A stretch of 64,000 nt of DNA from Proteobacteria bacterium DTSAM18 (GTDB lineage Bacteria; Myxococcota_A; UBA796; GCA-2862545): contig JARACJ010000004.1 of NCBI GenBank assembly GCA_028767165.1, positions 310,001-374,000 of the forward strand. The letters run 5' to 3'. A model generated the notes under the pieces. It saw only the letters and a list, made by a program, of their open reading frames with translations. It was not told the origin of the DNA and did not search any database. Below are positions 8,231 to 16,649 of the stretch, one piece after another; positions within the stretch are counted from its first letter, which is position 1; every line of letters starts with the position of its first letter. Both the position numbers and the translations under genes were made by a program.

Positions 8231-9562
8231 TCAGGCTCCGGGGGCGGCGGGGAGGAGGAGGGTGAAGCACGCGCCGGGGACGCCGGTGCGGTTGGCGGCG
8301 GTGAGGGTGCCGCCGTGGGCCTCGGCGATGCGGCGGGCCACGGCGAGGCCGAGGCCCGTGCCCTGCACCCGGGTGGTGCGGAAGGGCTGGAACAGATCCT
8401 CGGGGTCGCCCTCGGGCAGGCCCGGGCCGTCGTCGAGCACGTCGATCCGCAGCGCGCCCCCGGCCTGGCGGCAGCGCAGGGTGACGTGCTCGCAGACCTG
8501 ACCGGCGTTGTCGACGAGGTTGCCGAGCACCTGCAGGATGCGGTCGGGGTCGAGGTGCCAGGTGGCGGGTGCGGCGTCGACCTCGAGGGTGAGGCCCTGC
8601 TCCCGGACCAGCCGCACCCGCTGCCAGAGCATCGACAGGTCGGCCTGCACGGGCCGGATCTGGCCCGACCGCACGAACGACAGCATCGAGCTGGTGAGCT
8701 CCTCGAGCCGTTCGGCCTCCTGCACGATCTGCGCGATGCCGGCACCCTGGGGCGAGGCGGGATCGGTGGCCTCCTGCAGCAGCTGGGCGTGGCCCTTGAG
8801 GGAGGCCAGCGGGTTGCGGATCTCGTGGGCGAGCACCGCCGACATCTCGCCGAGGGAGGCGAGGTGGGCCTGCTCCTTCAGGGCTGCCTCGGCCTGCAGG
8901 GCGTCCCGGTGGCGCCGCAGGAGCAGCCAGCCGGCGCCGAGCAGCATGACCATCGCGAGCAGGTTGGCGTACAGGACCATGCGGGATCGCCGGAGCAGTC
9001 CCACCGCCAACGGAGACGTGAACTCCAGGACCAGTCGCGGGGCCTCGCCCTCGGGACCGTCGGGGGGCAGCATCGGGGCGCCGGGAGGAGGCGGCGGCAG
9101 GGGAGCCCTGTCGCGGCGGGACCCGAGGTCTTCCGGACCCGTTCGCCCGCCGTGGTCCCTGCGGCCCCGCAGGCGCCTCCAGACCGACTCACCCCGTGGG
9201 CCGGGGGACCAGCGCATGCGGCCGTCGGGCTGCAGCACGTTCGTCTCCTGCAGGGTCGGCTCCCCGGCCTGCAGCACCGTGCCGTCGAGGAGCTGGAGCT
9301 GGACGGAGTGCAGCTGCTCGTCCGACCAGTCGTCGAAGAACGCCTCGAGCCCGGCCTGGGTGGGCGGACGACCGATGCTGCCCACCAGCGCCCTGGCGAG
9401 CATGTGGCCATGGGCCTGGGACGCATCGAAGGCCGCGACACGCGACACGTGGCGGTTGGCCAGGGCGCTCACGCCGAGGGCGGCGCACAGCACGATCCAG
9501 GAGATCAACGCGCCGCGGCGCGCCCACCAGCGGGATCGGGTCGGGTCGGGGGAGGAAGCCAT
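8231..9562 (-). CDS. Membrane sensor histidine kinase (NtrB/AtoS-like)
   Basis: A 443-residue kinase. Transmembrane segments at about 17-35 and 195-215 enclose a periplasmic sensor region of about 160 residues with a Pro-rich part. The phospho-acceptor His246 lies in VLAHEIRNPLASLKGH. The ATPase domain has the N box NLVDNAG, G1 DDGPGLPEG and G2 GTGLGLAVARRI. Three bases separate its stop from the response regulator, so the two form one operon. The FG-GAP lipoprotein gene ends 30 bases upstream in the same direction and may share the transcript. The signal is unknown. Confidence 0.93.
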   Translation of the reverse strand: MASSPDPTRSRWWARRGALISWIVLCAALGVSALANRHVSRVAAFDASQAHGHMLARALVGSIGRPPTQAGLEAFFDDWSDEQLHSVQLQLLDGTVLQAGEPTLQETNVLQPDGRMRWSPGPRGESVWRRLRGRRDHGGRTGPEDLGSRRDRAPLPPPPPGAPMLPPDGPEGEAPRLVLEFTSPLAVGLLRRSRMVLYANLLAMVMLLGAGWLLLRRHRDALQAEAALKEQAHLASLGEMSAVLAHEIRNPLASLKGHAQLLQEATDPASPQGAGIAQIVQEAERLEELTSSMLSFVRSGQIRPVQADLSMLWQRVRLVREQGLTLEVDAAPATWHLDPDRILQVLGNLVDNAGQVCEHVTLRCRQAGGALRIDVLDDGPGLPEGDPEDLFQPFRTTRVQGTGLGLAVARRIAEAHGGTLTAANRTGVPGACFTLLLPAAPGA

Positions 9563-9592
9563 GGCAGTGGGTGTAGCACAGGCCGTGCCGGC

Positions 9593-11359
9593 TCAGGGGA
9601 CGTCGGAGGGCTGCTCGTCGTCTGCAGATCGTGCATGGGTGTTGTGCAGCGATGCCAGATCGGCACGCTCCCCGATGCGGCGGTGCACGTGCAGGCGTCG
9701 GTTGGCGGGGATGTCGTGCAGGGTGGTGAGCTCGCCATCGGGCCAGGTGATCCGCAGTTCGTCGATCGCCGTGATCGGGCCCAGGCCGAAGTGCAGCTCG
9801 TAGGGGGCGGAGGCGAACAGGCTCGTGCCACCGGCCCGTACCCAGTCGGTGTAGATGGTGTCGCCCACGTCGAGCTCGATCCGTGCGCCCACCGCGTGGC
9901 TGTTGATGGCGTCGTCGCGCAGCCGGATGTCGAGCCAGTGGTTGCTGCCGCAGCGGGAGACCTGCACGGAGGTGCTGCCGTCGAGGTAGCGCTTGATGAC
10001 GTCGGGCCAGCCGTCCTCGTTCAGGTCGGCGGCCAGCACGGCCCGGGTGATGCCGTCCTGATCGAGCTGCCACTCCGCCGAGACGTTGTCGAAGGTCTCC
10101 AGCTCCGTCTGTCTCCACATGGCATCGATCGCGGTGCGGGGGCCTCCATACTCGTCCCAGTGGCCGAAGCCGATCACCACGTCGTGCAGCCTGTCGTTGT
10201 CGAGGTCGGTGACGGCGAGGCCCCACCCGAACTTCTGGTTGGAGGGCCAGCTGGCATCCGGCACGAACCCGGCGAGCTCGTCGTGGTCCATCCAGACGCC
10301 GTCCAGGGACAGGTACAGCGGGTGGGCGGAGGCGGAGGTCTGGACGAAGTCCGGCAGGCCGTCGAAGTTCATGTCGGCCACCGCCACGCCCATGGAGGAG
10401 TGGACGTAGTCCAGCCCGGCCTCTCCGTCGTCGACCTCGAAGGCGTCGCCGGTGCTCCACAGGGTCTTCGACGGCACGTGCTGACCGAAGTCGTGCATGA
10501 TCAGCAGATCCTGCAGGCCGTCGTCGTTGGCGTCCTGGAAGACCCCGGTGAAGCCGTAGCCGTCGTGGACGGTATCGGGGATGAGGTCGGAGACGTCGGT
10601 GAAGGTGCCGCCGTCGTTGCGGAGCAGCAGGTGATCGTCGCCGACGAAGTCGTTGTCGTTCTCGTAGGGCGTGATGCCATAGCCCGACACGAACACGTCG
10701 AGGTCGCCGTCGGCGTCTGGATCGCCTGCGCCGGCCTGCAGGTAGCGGGTGCCCTCGGTCGGCATGCCGAATGCCTCCGAGTCGTCGGTGAACCGGCCCG
10801 CGCCGTCGTTGCGCCACAGCTGGGGCCCTTCGCCCCACACGGAGACCAGCAGATCGAGGCTGCCGTCGCCATCGGCGTCGAAGGCCGTCAGGCTGGCGAT
10901 GCCGCTGACCAGGCTCTGTTCGGGGAACAGGGCGTCCTCCCGGCGGATGAGCCCGGTGCCGTCGCCCTCGAGCAGCATGATCTGGTCGTGGCCGGCCACG
11001 ATGATGTCCAGGTGGCCGTTGCCCGTGAAGTCCTCGATCGCGAGGGCTCCTCCCACGAGGCGGTAGGGGTGTTCCTCGGGAATGTCGAGGACGGGCACCT
11101 CCCAGTCGTCCCATCTCTGGTCGAGACGGAGCTTCGGCTGTTCGCAGACGATGGCTTCGTCGTGGCCGCTGACCTGCACCCAGCGCGCGCGACCGGGGAC
11201 CGTCGGCTCCACGGGGTGTCGGATGACCGCCGGGGTGGCGTCGGTGATGCCGCGGATCGGCGGGGGAACCTGACCCCAGCCGGTGTCGGCGGGCAAGGGG
11301 ACCTCCGCGCCGCCACAGGCGGCGAGGACGATCGCGATGGGGAGTGCCGGCCACCTCAT
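9593..11359 (-). CDS. FG-GAP/VCBS repeat lipoprotein with ASPIC/UnbV domain
   Basis: A 588-residue surface lipoprotein with signal MRWPALPIAIVLAAC. Several Ca-binding FG-GAP/VCBS-type motifs follow (DFTGNGHLDIIVAG, DADGDGSLDLLVS, DPDADGDLDVFVSG, DANDDGLQDLLIM, DLNEDGWPDVI), indicating a beta-propeller. An ASPIC/UnbV domain ends the protein (VGARIELDVGD, ELHFGLG and ELRITWPDG). I chose ATG 11359, which has AGGTGG six bases upstream; an in-frame ATG at 11386 without a clear site is the alternative. It is a close paralogue of the next gene upstream, including the shared segment FQDANDDGLQDLLIMHDFG. The role is probably binding at the cell surface; no enzyme function is seen. Confidence 0.88.
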   Translation of the reverse strand: MRWPALPIAIVLAACGGAEVPLPADTGWGQVPPPIRGITDATPAVIRHPVEPTVPGRARWVQVSGHDEAIVCEQPKLRLDQRWDDWEVPVLDIPEEHPYRLVGGALAIEDFTGNGHLDIIVAGHDQIMLLEGDGTGLIRREDALFPEQSLVSGIASLTAFDADGDGSLDLLVSVWGEGPQLWRNDGAGRFTDDSEAFGMPTEGTRYLQAGAGDPDADGDLDVFVSGYGITPYENDNDFVGDDHLLLRNDGGTFTDVSDLIPDTVHDGYGFTGVFQDANDDGLQDLLIMHDFGQHVPSKTLWSTGDAFEVDDGEAGLDYVHSSMGVAVADMNFDGLPDFVQTSASAHPLYLSLDGVWMDHDELAGFVPDASWPSNQKFGWGLAVTDLDNDRLHDVVIGFGHWDEYGGPRTAIDAMWRQTELETFDNVSAEWQLDQDGITRAVLAADLNEDGWPDVIKRYLDGSTSVQVSRCGSNHWLDIRLRDDAINSHAVGARIELDVGDTIYTDWVRAGGTSLFASAPYELHFGLGPITAIDELRITWPDGELTTLHDIPANRRLHVHRRIGERADLASLHNTHARSADDEQPSDVP

Positions 11360-11546
11360 GAGGAGCCACCTGCGTTGTCGGGTCATCGGGTCCAGCGGGG
11401 GACGGCGGTGTGCACGGCCTGTCTGGTACCCTGATGACTTGAACTTTACAGGTGGCGTGAGCGGGTCTCAATCCTCGTGACATACGGATCGTTCCGCATG
11501 TCGTCCCTCCGTGCCGGTGGGGCGGTATGCCCCGTTGCACGGGGGA

Positions 11547-13283
11547 TCAATCCTCGAGGTCGGGCCCCTTCCAGTCGCGCGAACGGCGCGTGATGGTGAG
11601 GTGACGGTTCACGTCGATGTGGGTGAGCACGTGGGTCTGGCCGTCGGGCCAGGTGATGCGGATCTCGTCGGCGATCTCGGCGTCGGCGAGGCCGAAGTGC
11701 AGCTCTCCGGAGGAGACCGAGAAGATGCTGGTACCGCCGCCACGCACCCAGGCGGTGCGGGTCTTGTTGGCGGTGGTCACCTCGACCTTCGCGCCCACGG
11801 CGAAGGTGTTCATGCTCTCGTCGCGCAGGCGCAGGTTGAGCCAGTTGTTCTCGCCGCAGCGGGACACGTGCACGGTGGTGGTGCCGTCGACGAAGCGCTT
11901 GACCACATCCGGCCAGCCGTCACGGTTCAGGTCGCCCACGGCGATGCCGCGGGTGGGGCCGCCGTGGTCCATGTTCCAGGACCCGGCCATGTCGGTCCAC
12001 AACAGGGCTTCGGTCTGGATCCACAGGCCATCGTGCTCGAGCACCGTGCTCTGGTATTCCTCCCAGTAGCCGTACCCCACGATGATGTCGTGCATGCCGT
12101 CGTTGTTGAAGTCGGCGAACTCGGTGCCCCAGCCGAACAGCTGCTGGTACGGGTACTGGATCCGTACGTCGAACCCGTTCGACATGGTGTAGTCGGCCCA
12201 GCCGTCGACGCCGGAGATCAGCAGGGCCTGGTTGGCGTAGGAGCTGTGGGCGAAGTCGGGGATGCCGTCGTGGTTGATGTCGGCAATGGCCAGCCCCATG
12301 GACGACAGCACGTAGTTCAGGCCTGCCTCCCCCTGCTCGTCCGGGGTGAGGTTGTAGCCGTCGTTCCACATGACTTGCGACGGCACGTGGTAGCCGAAGT
12401 CGTGCATGATCAGCAGATCCTGCAGGCCGTCGTCGTTGGCATCCTGGAACGCGCCGCCGAAGGAGTAGCCCTCGTGCACGTCGTCGGGGATCTCGTGGGC
12501 GGCGTTGGTGAACCGGGCGGTGCCGTCGTTGCGCAGCAGCAGGTCGTCGACGCCGACGTAGCTGCCGTTCGGCGTGGTGGCCGTGTGGGCGCCGTATCCG
12601 CCGATGTAGATGTCCATGTCCTGGTCGCCGTCCATGTCGCCGACGGCCACGCCGAGGTACTTGTCGCCCAGGGTGGGCATGTCGGCGTCGACCGAGGCAT
12701 CCACGAACACGCCGGTGCCGTCGTTCTCCCACAGCTGCGGGGCGCCCTCGTACAGGGACACCACGAGGTCGAGATCACCATCGGCATCGAAGTCGCCGGC
12801 GCCGAAGGCCACGATGTCTTCCACCGCGCCCGCTTCGGGAAGGTGGGTGAGGGGGGCTTCGACGAGCTCGGACCCATCACCGAAGAGCAGGCGGGCCGAC
12901 AGGTGGCCGCCGATCATGAGGTCGAGGAAGCCATCGCCGTTGAAGTCCTCCATGGCCACCGCACCGCCGACCATGCGGTAGATGCCGCTCTCCGGAAGAT
13001 CCATGGGCTCGACCCCCCACTCATCCCAGTAGGACCGTGCGCGGGTGTCGGGTTCGTCGCAGACGACCTCGGTGTTGCCCTCGATCTGGATCCACCTGTT
13101 CTGCGCGGGGCGCATGTTGCCATTGGGGGCGTCGGGGGCCATCCCGATCTGCAGATCGGCTTGCAGGCCGAACGTGAGCGGCGGCTCCGCACCGCCGATG
13201 GGGTGATCGAGGGGGTCGTTCGGGTGGGCGTCGCAGGCGGAGAGTCCGGCGAGCAGAACGAGCGAGCGAATGTGCATGGACAT
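11547..13283 (-). CDS. FG-GAP/VCBS repeat lipoprotein with ASPIC/UnbV domain, second copy
   Basis: A 578-residue paralogue of the neighbouring gene, with the same order of parts: lipoprotein signal ending LLAGLSAC, FG-GAP/VCBS-type motifs (DFNGDGFLDLMIGG, DFDADGDLDLVVS, DMDGDQDMDIYIGG, DFNNDGMHDIIVG, DLNRDGWPDVV) and a C-terminal ASPIC/UnbV domain (VGAKVEVTT, ELHFGLAD and EIRITWPDG). The tandem arrangement and the matching blocks show a local duplication. The 187 bases between the copies leave room for a promoter of the downstream copy, so they need not be one transcript. Confidence 0.88.
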   Translation of the reverse strand: MSMHIRSLVLLAGLSACDAHPNDPLDHPIGGAEPPLTFGLQADLQIGMAPDAPNGNMRPAQNRWIQIEGNTEVVCDEPDTRARSYWDEWGVEPMDLPESGIYRMVGGAVAMEDFNGDGFLDLMIGGHLSARLLFGDGSELVEAPLTHLPEAGAVEDIVAFGAGDFDADGDLDLVVSLYEGAPQLWENDGTGVFVDASVDADMPTLGDKYLGVAVGDMDGDQDMDIYIGGYGAHTATTPNGSYVGVDDLLLRNDGTARFTNAAHEIPDDVHEGYSFGGAFQDANDDGLQDLLIMHDFGYHVPSQVMWNDGYNLTPDEQGEAGLNYVLSSMGLAIADINHDGIPDFAHSSYANQALLISGVDGWADYTMSNGFDVRIQYPYQQLFGWGTEFADFNNDGMHDIIVGYGYWEEYQSTVLEHDGLWIQTEALLWTDMAGSWNMDHGGPTRGIAVGDLNRDGWPDVVKRFVDGTTTVHVSRCGENNWLNLRLRDESMNTFAVGAKVEVTTANKTRTAWVRGGGTSIFSVSSGELHFGLADAEIADEIRITWPDGQTHVLTHIDVNRHLTITRRSRDWKGPDLED

Positions 13284-13526
13284 GACCCGAACCTGTCAGG
13301 CAGGTGTGAACAGCTCGGAGTCTAGCAAGGCCATGACGAGTTCGTGACCTTTTCTGCGTGACGGTGTCAGGCACGTCCAGCGCCACACGGTGCGGTCCGT
13401 TGATCTTCGGGTTTTCATGGTCACAATGGCATCGCGTCGGGGATGATCCGTACGCGCGCGACGGGTGATGTGAGACAGATGGTACGCGGTGCAAGTGATG
13501 GGTCTCACCGACCGGACTTCGTGGGG

Positions 13527-14420
13527 TCAAGGAGGAGAGTCCACCTCGGATGGTGGATTTCCGGGCATGGGGGGCAGGCTCTCCAGCGGCACGGCCTCGC
13601 AGCGTCGCACCTCGTGGAATGTCACGTCGCTGTCGGCGCCGAGGGTGTGGCCGAAGATCCCGGCCAGGAAGGACACCCGCTGGCTGTGGGGCAGTACCTG
13701 TCCTGCGACGGATGTGCCGAGCAGATCCACGGAGGCCGCCTTCAGTCGACCCTGCAGCGGCCAGGTGCCGATCTTCGAGGTGGTGGGCAGGTCGATGCGT
13801 ATCCGTGAGGCCTGCAGCCGCCCCTCGGGAAAGGTGGCGGTGGTGGTGGCCTTGCCCGTCAGCCCTCCCTCGATGCTGTACTCCTCGATGAGCTCGACCG
13901 CGCGGGCCTCCTCGTTCCACCGGGCGAACTGGTAGGAGGCGAGGGTGAGGTCGTCGTTGCTGATGCCGATCGAGATGCTTCGGCCTCGACGCTTCCCGCT
14001 GTCGTCCTCGTCCTCGTCCTCCTTCTCCGCCTTGGCCGGGTCGGCAGGGCGCGGACCGGCCTGGAGCTCCCCCTGGGGATCGACGATCGTCCAGGCTTCC
14101 GTGGAGACGGTGCCCCACACGGGCCAGACGACCATCCAGTCTTCCGGCTCCTCGGTCATCGTGACCTGGAAGCGGGTCCAGCGGCCGTGTTCGAAGCGGG
14201 CGTCGATGGTGCCCTCGGCGGACTCGTCGGTGCGGCGGGAACGCCCGAAGGGCGAGGCGCCGGCGTCGTGGACGAGGCGCATCATGGCCGTGCCCTTCAG
14301 CTCCCAGCAGCCCTCGGGGCCTTCACGGAAGGACTCGGCGGCGGCCTCCCAGGCGTCGACGTCGTCGAGATCGAGGCCCTCGGGCGGGGCTGCGGCTGCG
14401 AGAGGGAGGAGCCACCACAT
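13527..14420 (-). CDS. Secreted protein of unknown function
   Basis: A 297-residue protein with a short signal peptide (MWWLLPLAAAAPPEG). The body is a mixture of beta-like segments interrupted near the middle by an acidic then basic patch (EKEDEDEDDSGKRRGR). I recognise no family. The start codon directly abuts the stop of the preceding gene, so it is translationally coupled to the probable outer-membrane protein, and it is the last gene of a three-gene unit. The context suggests an envelope role linked to the reductase-like protein. Confidence 0.7.
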   Translation of the reverse strand: MWWLLPLAAAAPPEGLDLDDVDAWEAAAESFREGPEGCWELKGTAMMRLVHDAGASPFGRSRRTDESAEGTIDARFEHGRWTRFQVTMTEEPEDWMVVWPVWGTVSTEAWTIVDPQGELQAGPRPADPAKAEKEDEDEDDSGKRRGRSISIGISNDDLTLASYQFARWNEEARAVELIEEYSIEGGLTGKATTTATFPEGRLQASRIRIDLPTTSKIGTWPLQGRLKAASVDLLGTSVAGQVLPHSQRVSFLAGIFGHTLGADSDVTFHEVRRCEAVPLESLPPMPGNPPSEVDSPP

Positions 14421-15248
14421 CTAGAACGTTCCTGCGCTGAGGTGAAGGAGGAGGCGGATGTCGACGAGGGTGCCGATGCCGGTGAACCGGGAGGCGGCGT
14501 CGGCGCCGAGCTGCAGCTGCAGCGGGCTGTCTTCGCCCCCCACGCGGAAGCGGCCCGCCAGCCCCCCGGAGACCGTGAGATCGGTGAGGCCATCCCAGGC
14601 GTCGAGGCGGTCGGACGCGATCGCCCAGCTCGGGGTGATCGTCGCCCAGGCGGTCAGGTAGGGAAGATCGAGGGTGGCGGCGAAGCGGCCACCGAGGCTG
14701 AACGCCGGGTCGAGCTCGGCCTCGGTGGCGTCGGATGCGGGGGCTGTGCGCAGGGCATCGCCCCGGAGCACCGGGCCGACGCGAAGGCTGACGGGGCCGA
14801 GCCAGGGGCCGGCGAGGTGGTGCAGGCCCGTCTCCCAGCCCCGGACCCGGCCTGCGAGGCCGTTGCCCCACAGGGCGGTCTCGCCGGACCAGACGACGCC
14901 TGTTGGAGGGACCGTCCACCAGTGGTGCAGCAGGGTGCCGCCGAGGCGGGCGCCGGCCAGCGTGCGATCGTGGCGCGCCCGGGGCGAGTCGGCGGGCATC
15001 AGGGCGAGGCCCACGTCGGGGCGCAGGCCGAAGCGCCCGCGGGTGACGCGGGTGCGGGAGGCCTCCCAGGACTCGATCACCGAGTCGGAGGGCACGGGAG
15101 GGGGAAGTGGGATGGGCTCACCCACGGGCGGCATGCCGTCCGGCGCGGGTTCCTCGGGCGGTGGGGCCGGGGCGTCCGGCGCACCCTCGGGAAGACCGGG
15201 CTCCTGGGACCAGGCGAGCTGCACCGTGAGGAGGAGCGACAGCATCAT
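14421..15248 (-). CDS. Probable outer-membrane beta-barrel protein
   Basis: A 275-residue protein with signal peptide MMLSLLLTVQLAWSQ, a Pro/Glu-rich N-terminal linker, then alternating amphipathic strands rich in Gly, Trp and Leu. The last strand ends in Phe (RLLLHLSAGTF), the usual signature for outer-membrane insertion. No named family is recognised. Its ATG overlaps the TGA of the reductase gene (ATGATG), and its stop touches the next start, so all three are coupled. The barrel call is inference from sequence pattern. Confidence 0.6.
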   Translation of the reverse strand: MMLSLLLTVQLAWSQEPGLPEGAPDAPAPPPEEPAPDGMPPVGEPIPLPPPVPSDSVIESWEASRTRVTRGRFGLRPDVGLALMPADSPRARHDRTLAGARLGGTLLHHWWTVPPTGVVWSGETALWGNGLAGRVRGWETGLHHLAGPWLGPVSLRVGPVLRGDALRTAPASDATEAELDPAFSLGGRFAATLDLPYLTAWATITPSWAIASDRLDAWDGLTDLTVSGGLAGRFRVGGEDSPLQLQLGADAASRFTGIGTLVDIRLLLHLSAGTF

Positions 15249-16501
15249 GGCGTGGCCGGTCCGTGCAGCGGCCACGGCTCGACCTCGATGGCGATCCCCG
15301 AGGCCCGCAGGCGGGTGGCCAGGTGCTCGCCCATGGCCGAAGCGGGGGTGACGACGCCCACCTCGCCGTCGAGGTCGTCCTGGGCCAGGCACAGGGCCGA
15401 CTGGGCCAGCATCACGGCGGTGAGCCCGTAGCCGGGATCGAGCTCCCCGAGGAACCGCACGCTCAGGTGCTGGGAGGGATCTTCCGGGTGCTCCGCCACG
15501 AGCAGGATGCGGACGTTGCCGGCCTCGCGCTGTTCCCGATCGGGCCCCTCGCCGGGCTTGGGGAGCTTGTTCTCCTCGAGCCACCGGCGGAGCGGGCCCA
15601 CGGCCATGCCCACCATGAGGCCGCCCAGACCCGCGCTCGTCTTCACCGCCCGGCGGAAGCCGTCGAAGCCCCGGCCCGTCCAGGCGGCTTCGTGGTAGCA
15701 GAACCGATCCGGTGGCACGAGGTGCAGCAGGTGGTTGGAGCGGCGCACCACGCGGGTGTTCACGGTGCCCATCACGAAGGGGGCGGTCCAGCCATCGAGG
15801 GCGGCGACCTTGCGGGGGCCCGCCTGCTCGCTCTCGGCCTGGGCGTGGCGGTGGGGTGGGGGCAGCAGCTGGTTGGGGTTGCCGAGGATCCGGCGCAGCT
15901 CGGGCCGGGCCTTGATGTCCTCGAAGGTGGTCAGCAAGGTGGCGATGGTGCCGCCGGACACGAACATGCGGCTGCGGCCCAGGTAGTAGCCGACCCGATC
16001 GGCGGGGCGTCCCCACGCGGTGCGTGCGGCCTGCTGCAGCACGAAGGTGCCGATGTCGGACGGGATGGAGTCGAAGCCGCAGGCGTGCACGATGCGCAGT
16101 TCCTTGGCGGCGGCGGCCTCGTGGTGGGCGTCGATCATGTCGGACATGAACGGGACCTCGCCCGTGAGGTCGCAGTAGTGCGCCCCCTCCTCGACGCACA
16201 CCCCCACGAGCTCCCGGCCGTAGCGCCCATAGGGCCCGACGGTGGTGCACACGACCTTCGCCTGCCGGGCCATGGCGGACAGGGACGCCACGTCGGTGGC
16301 GTCGGCGACGATCACGGCGGGCGCGGTGCCCTCGGGCATGCCGGGCGCGAGCTCCGCCTGGATCTGTCGGAGGTGCCCCTCCTTGCGGCCGGCGATGGCC
16401 CACCGGGCCCCGTGTTCGGCCTGGGTGCGGGCGAGGTACTCGGCCACCAGCTTGCCGGTGAAGCCGGTGGCGCCCCAGAGGACGATGTCGTAGCGGGACA
16501 T
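15245..16501 (-). CDS. Saccharopine-dehydrogenase-like NAD(P)-binding reductase
   Basis: A 418-residue protein with an N-terminal Rossmann motif (IVLWGATGFTGKLVAEYL) and the blocks VGPYGRYGRELVGVC, HYCDLTGE and HACGFDSIPSDIGTFVL. These are typical of the saccharopine-dehydrogenase-like group that includes mycobacterial trans-acting enoyl reductases. It likely reduces a lipid or polyketide intermediate, but the substrate cannot be read from the sequence. It heads the coupled unit with the barrel protein and the secreted protein. Confidence 0.85.
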   Translation of the reverse strand: MSRYDIVLWGATGFTGKLVAEYLARTQAEHGARWAIAGRKEGHLRQIQAELAPGMPEGTAPAVIVADATDVASLSAMARQAKVVCTTVGPYGRYGRELVGVCVEEGAHYCDLTGEVPFMSDMIDAHHEAAAAKELRIVHACGFDSIPSDIGTFVLQQAARTAWGRPADRVGYYLGRSRMFVSGGTIATLLTTFEDIKARPELRRILGNPNQLLPPPHRHAQAESEQAGPRKVAALDGWTAPFVMGTVNTRVVRRSNHLLHLVPPDRFCYHEAAWTGRGFDGFRRAVKTSAGLGGLMVGMAVGPLRRWLEENKLPKPGEGPDREQREAGNVRILLVAEHPEDPSQHLSVRFLGELDPGYGLTAVMLAQSALCLAQDDLDGEVGVVTPASAMGEHLATRLRASGIAIEVEPWPLHGPATP

Positions 16502-16607
16502 GGGTGGACGCCTCGAAGAAGCTGCGGTTCACAGGACGGTTGGGAGGATACCGCGTCCTCGGACCCAGGGGGCGCCACAAGAGGGAGCGTGACCAGGAAC
16601 GACAAAC

Positions 16608-16626
16608 GCCCGCCACGGGGGCGGGC
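16608..16626 (-). terminator. Hairpin downstream of the amidohydrolase gene
   Basis: A seven-base perfect stem GCCCGCC/GGCGGGC with a five-base loop lies 24 bases after the amidohydrolase stop. No U-run follows on the minus strand. Confidence 0.4.
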
Positions 16627-16649
16627 CTGTCGGGACCTTTGTCGAGGGG

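Noticed and set aside
6512-11434. A 1640-codon plus-strand open frame opposite the two-component and FG-GAP genes
   Set aside because: It is an antisense shadow caused by high GC at third positions; its composition is Val/Gly/His/Gln-rich and matches no family, while the minus strand holds complete domain proteins.
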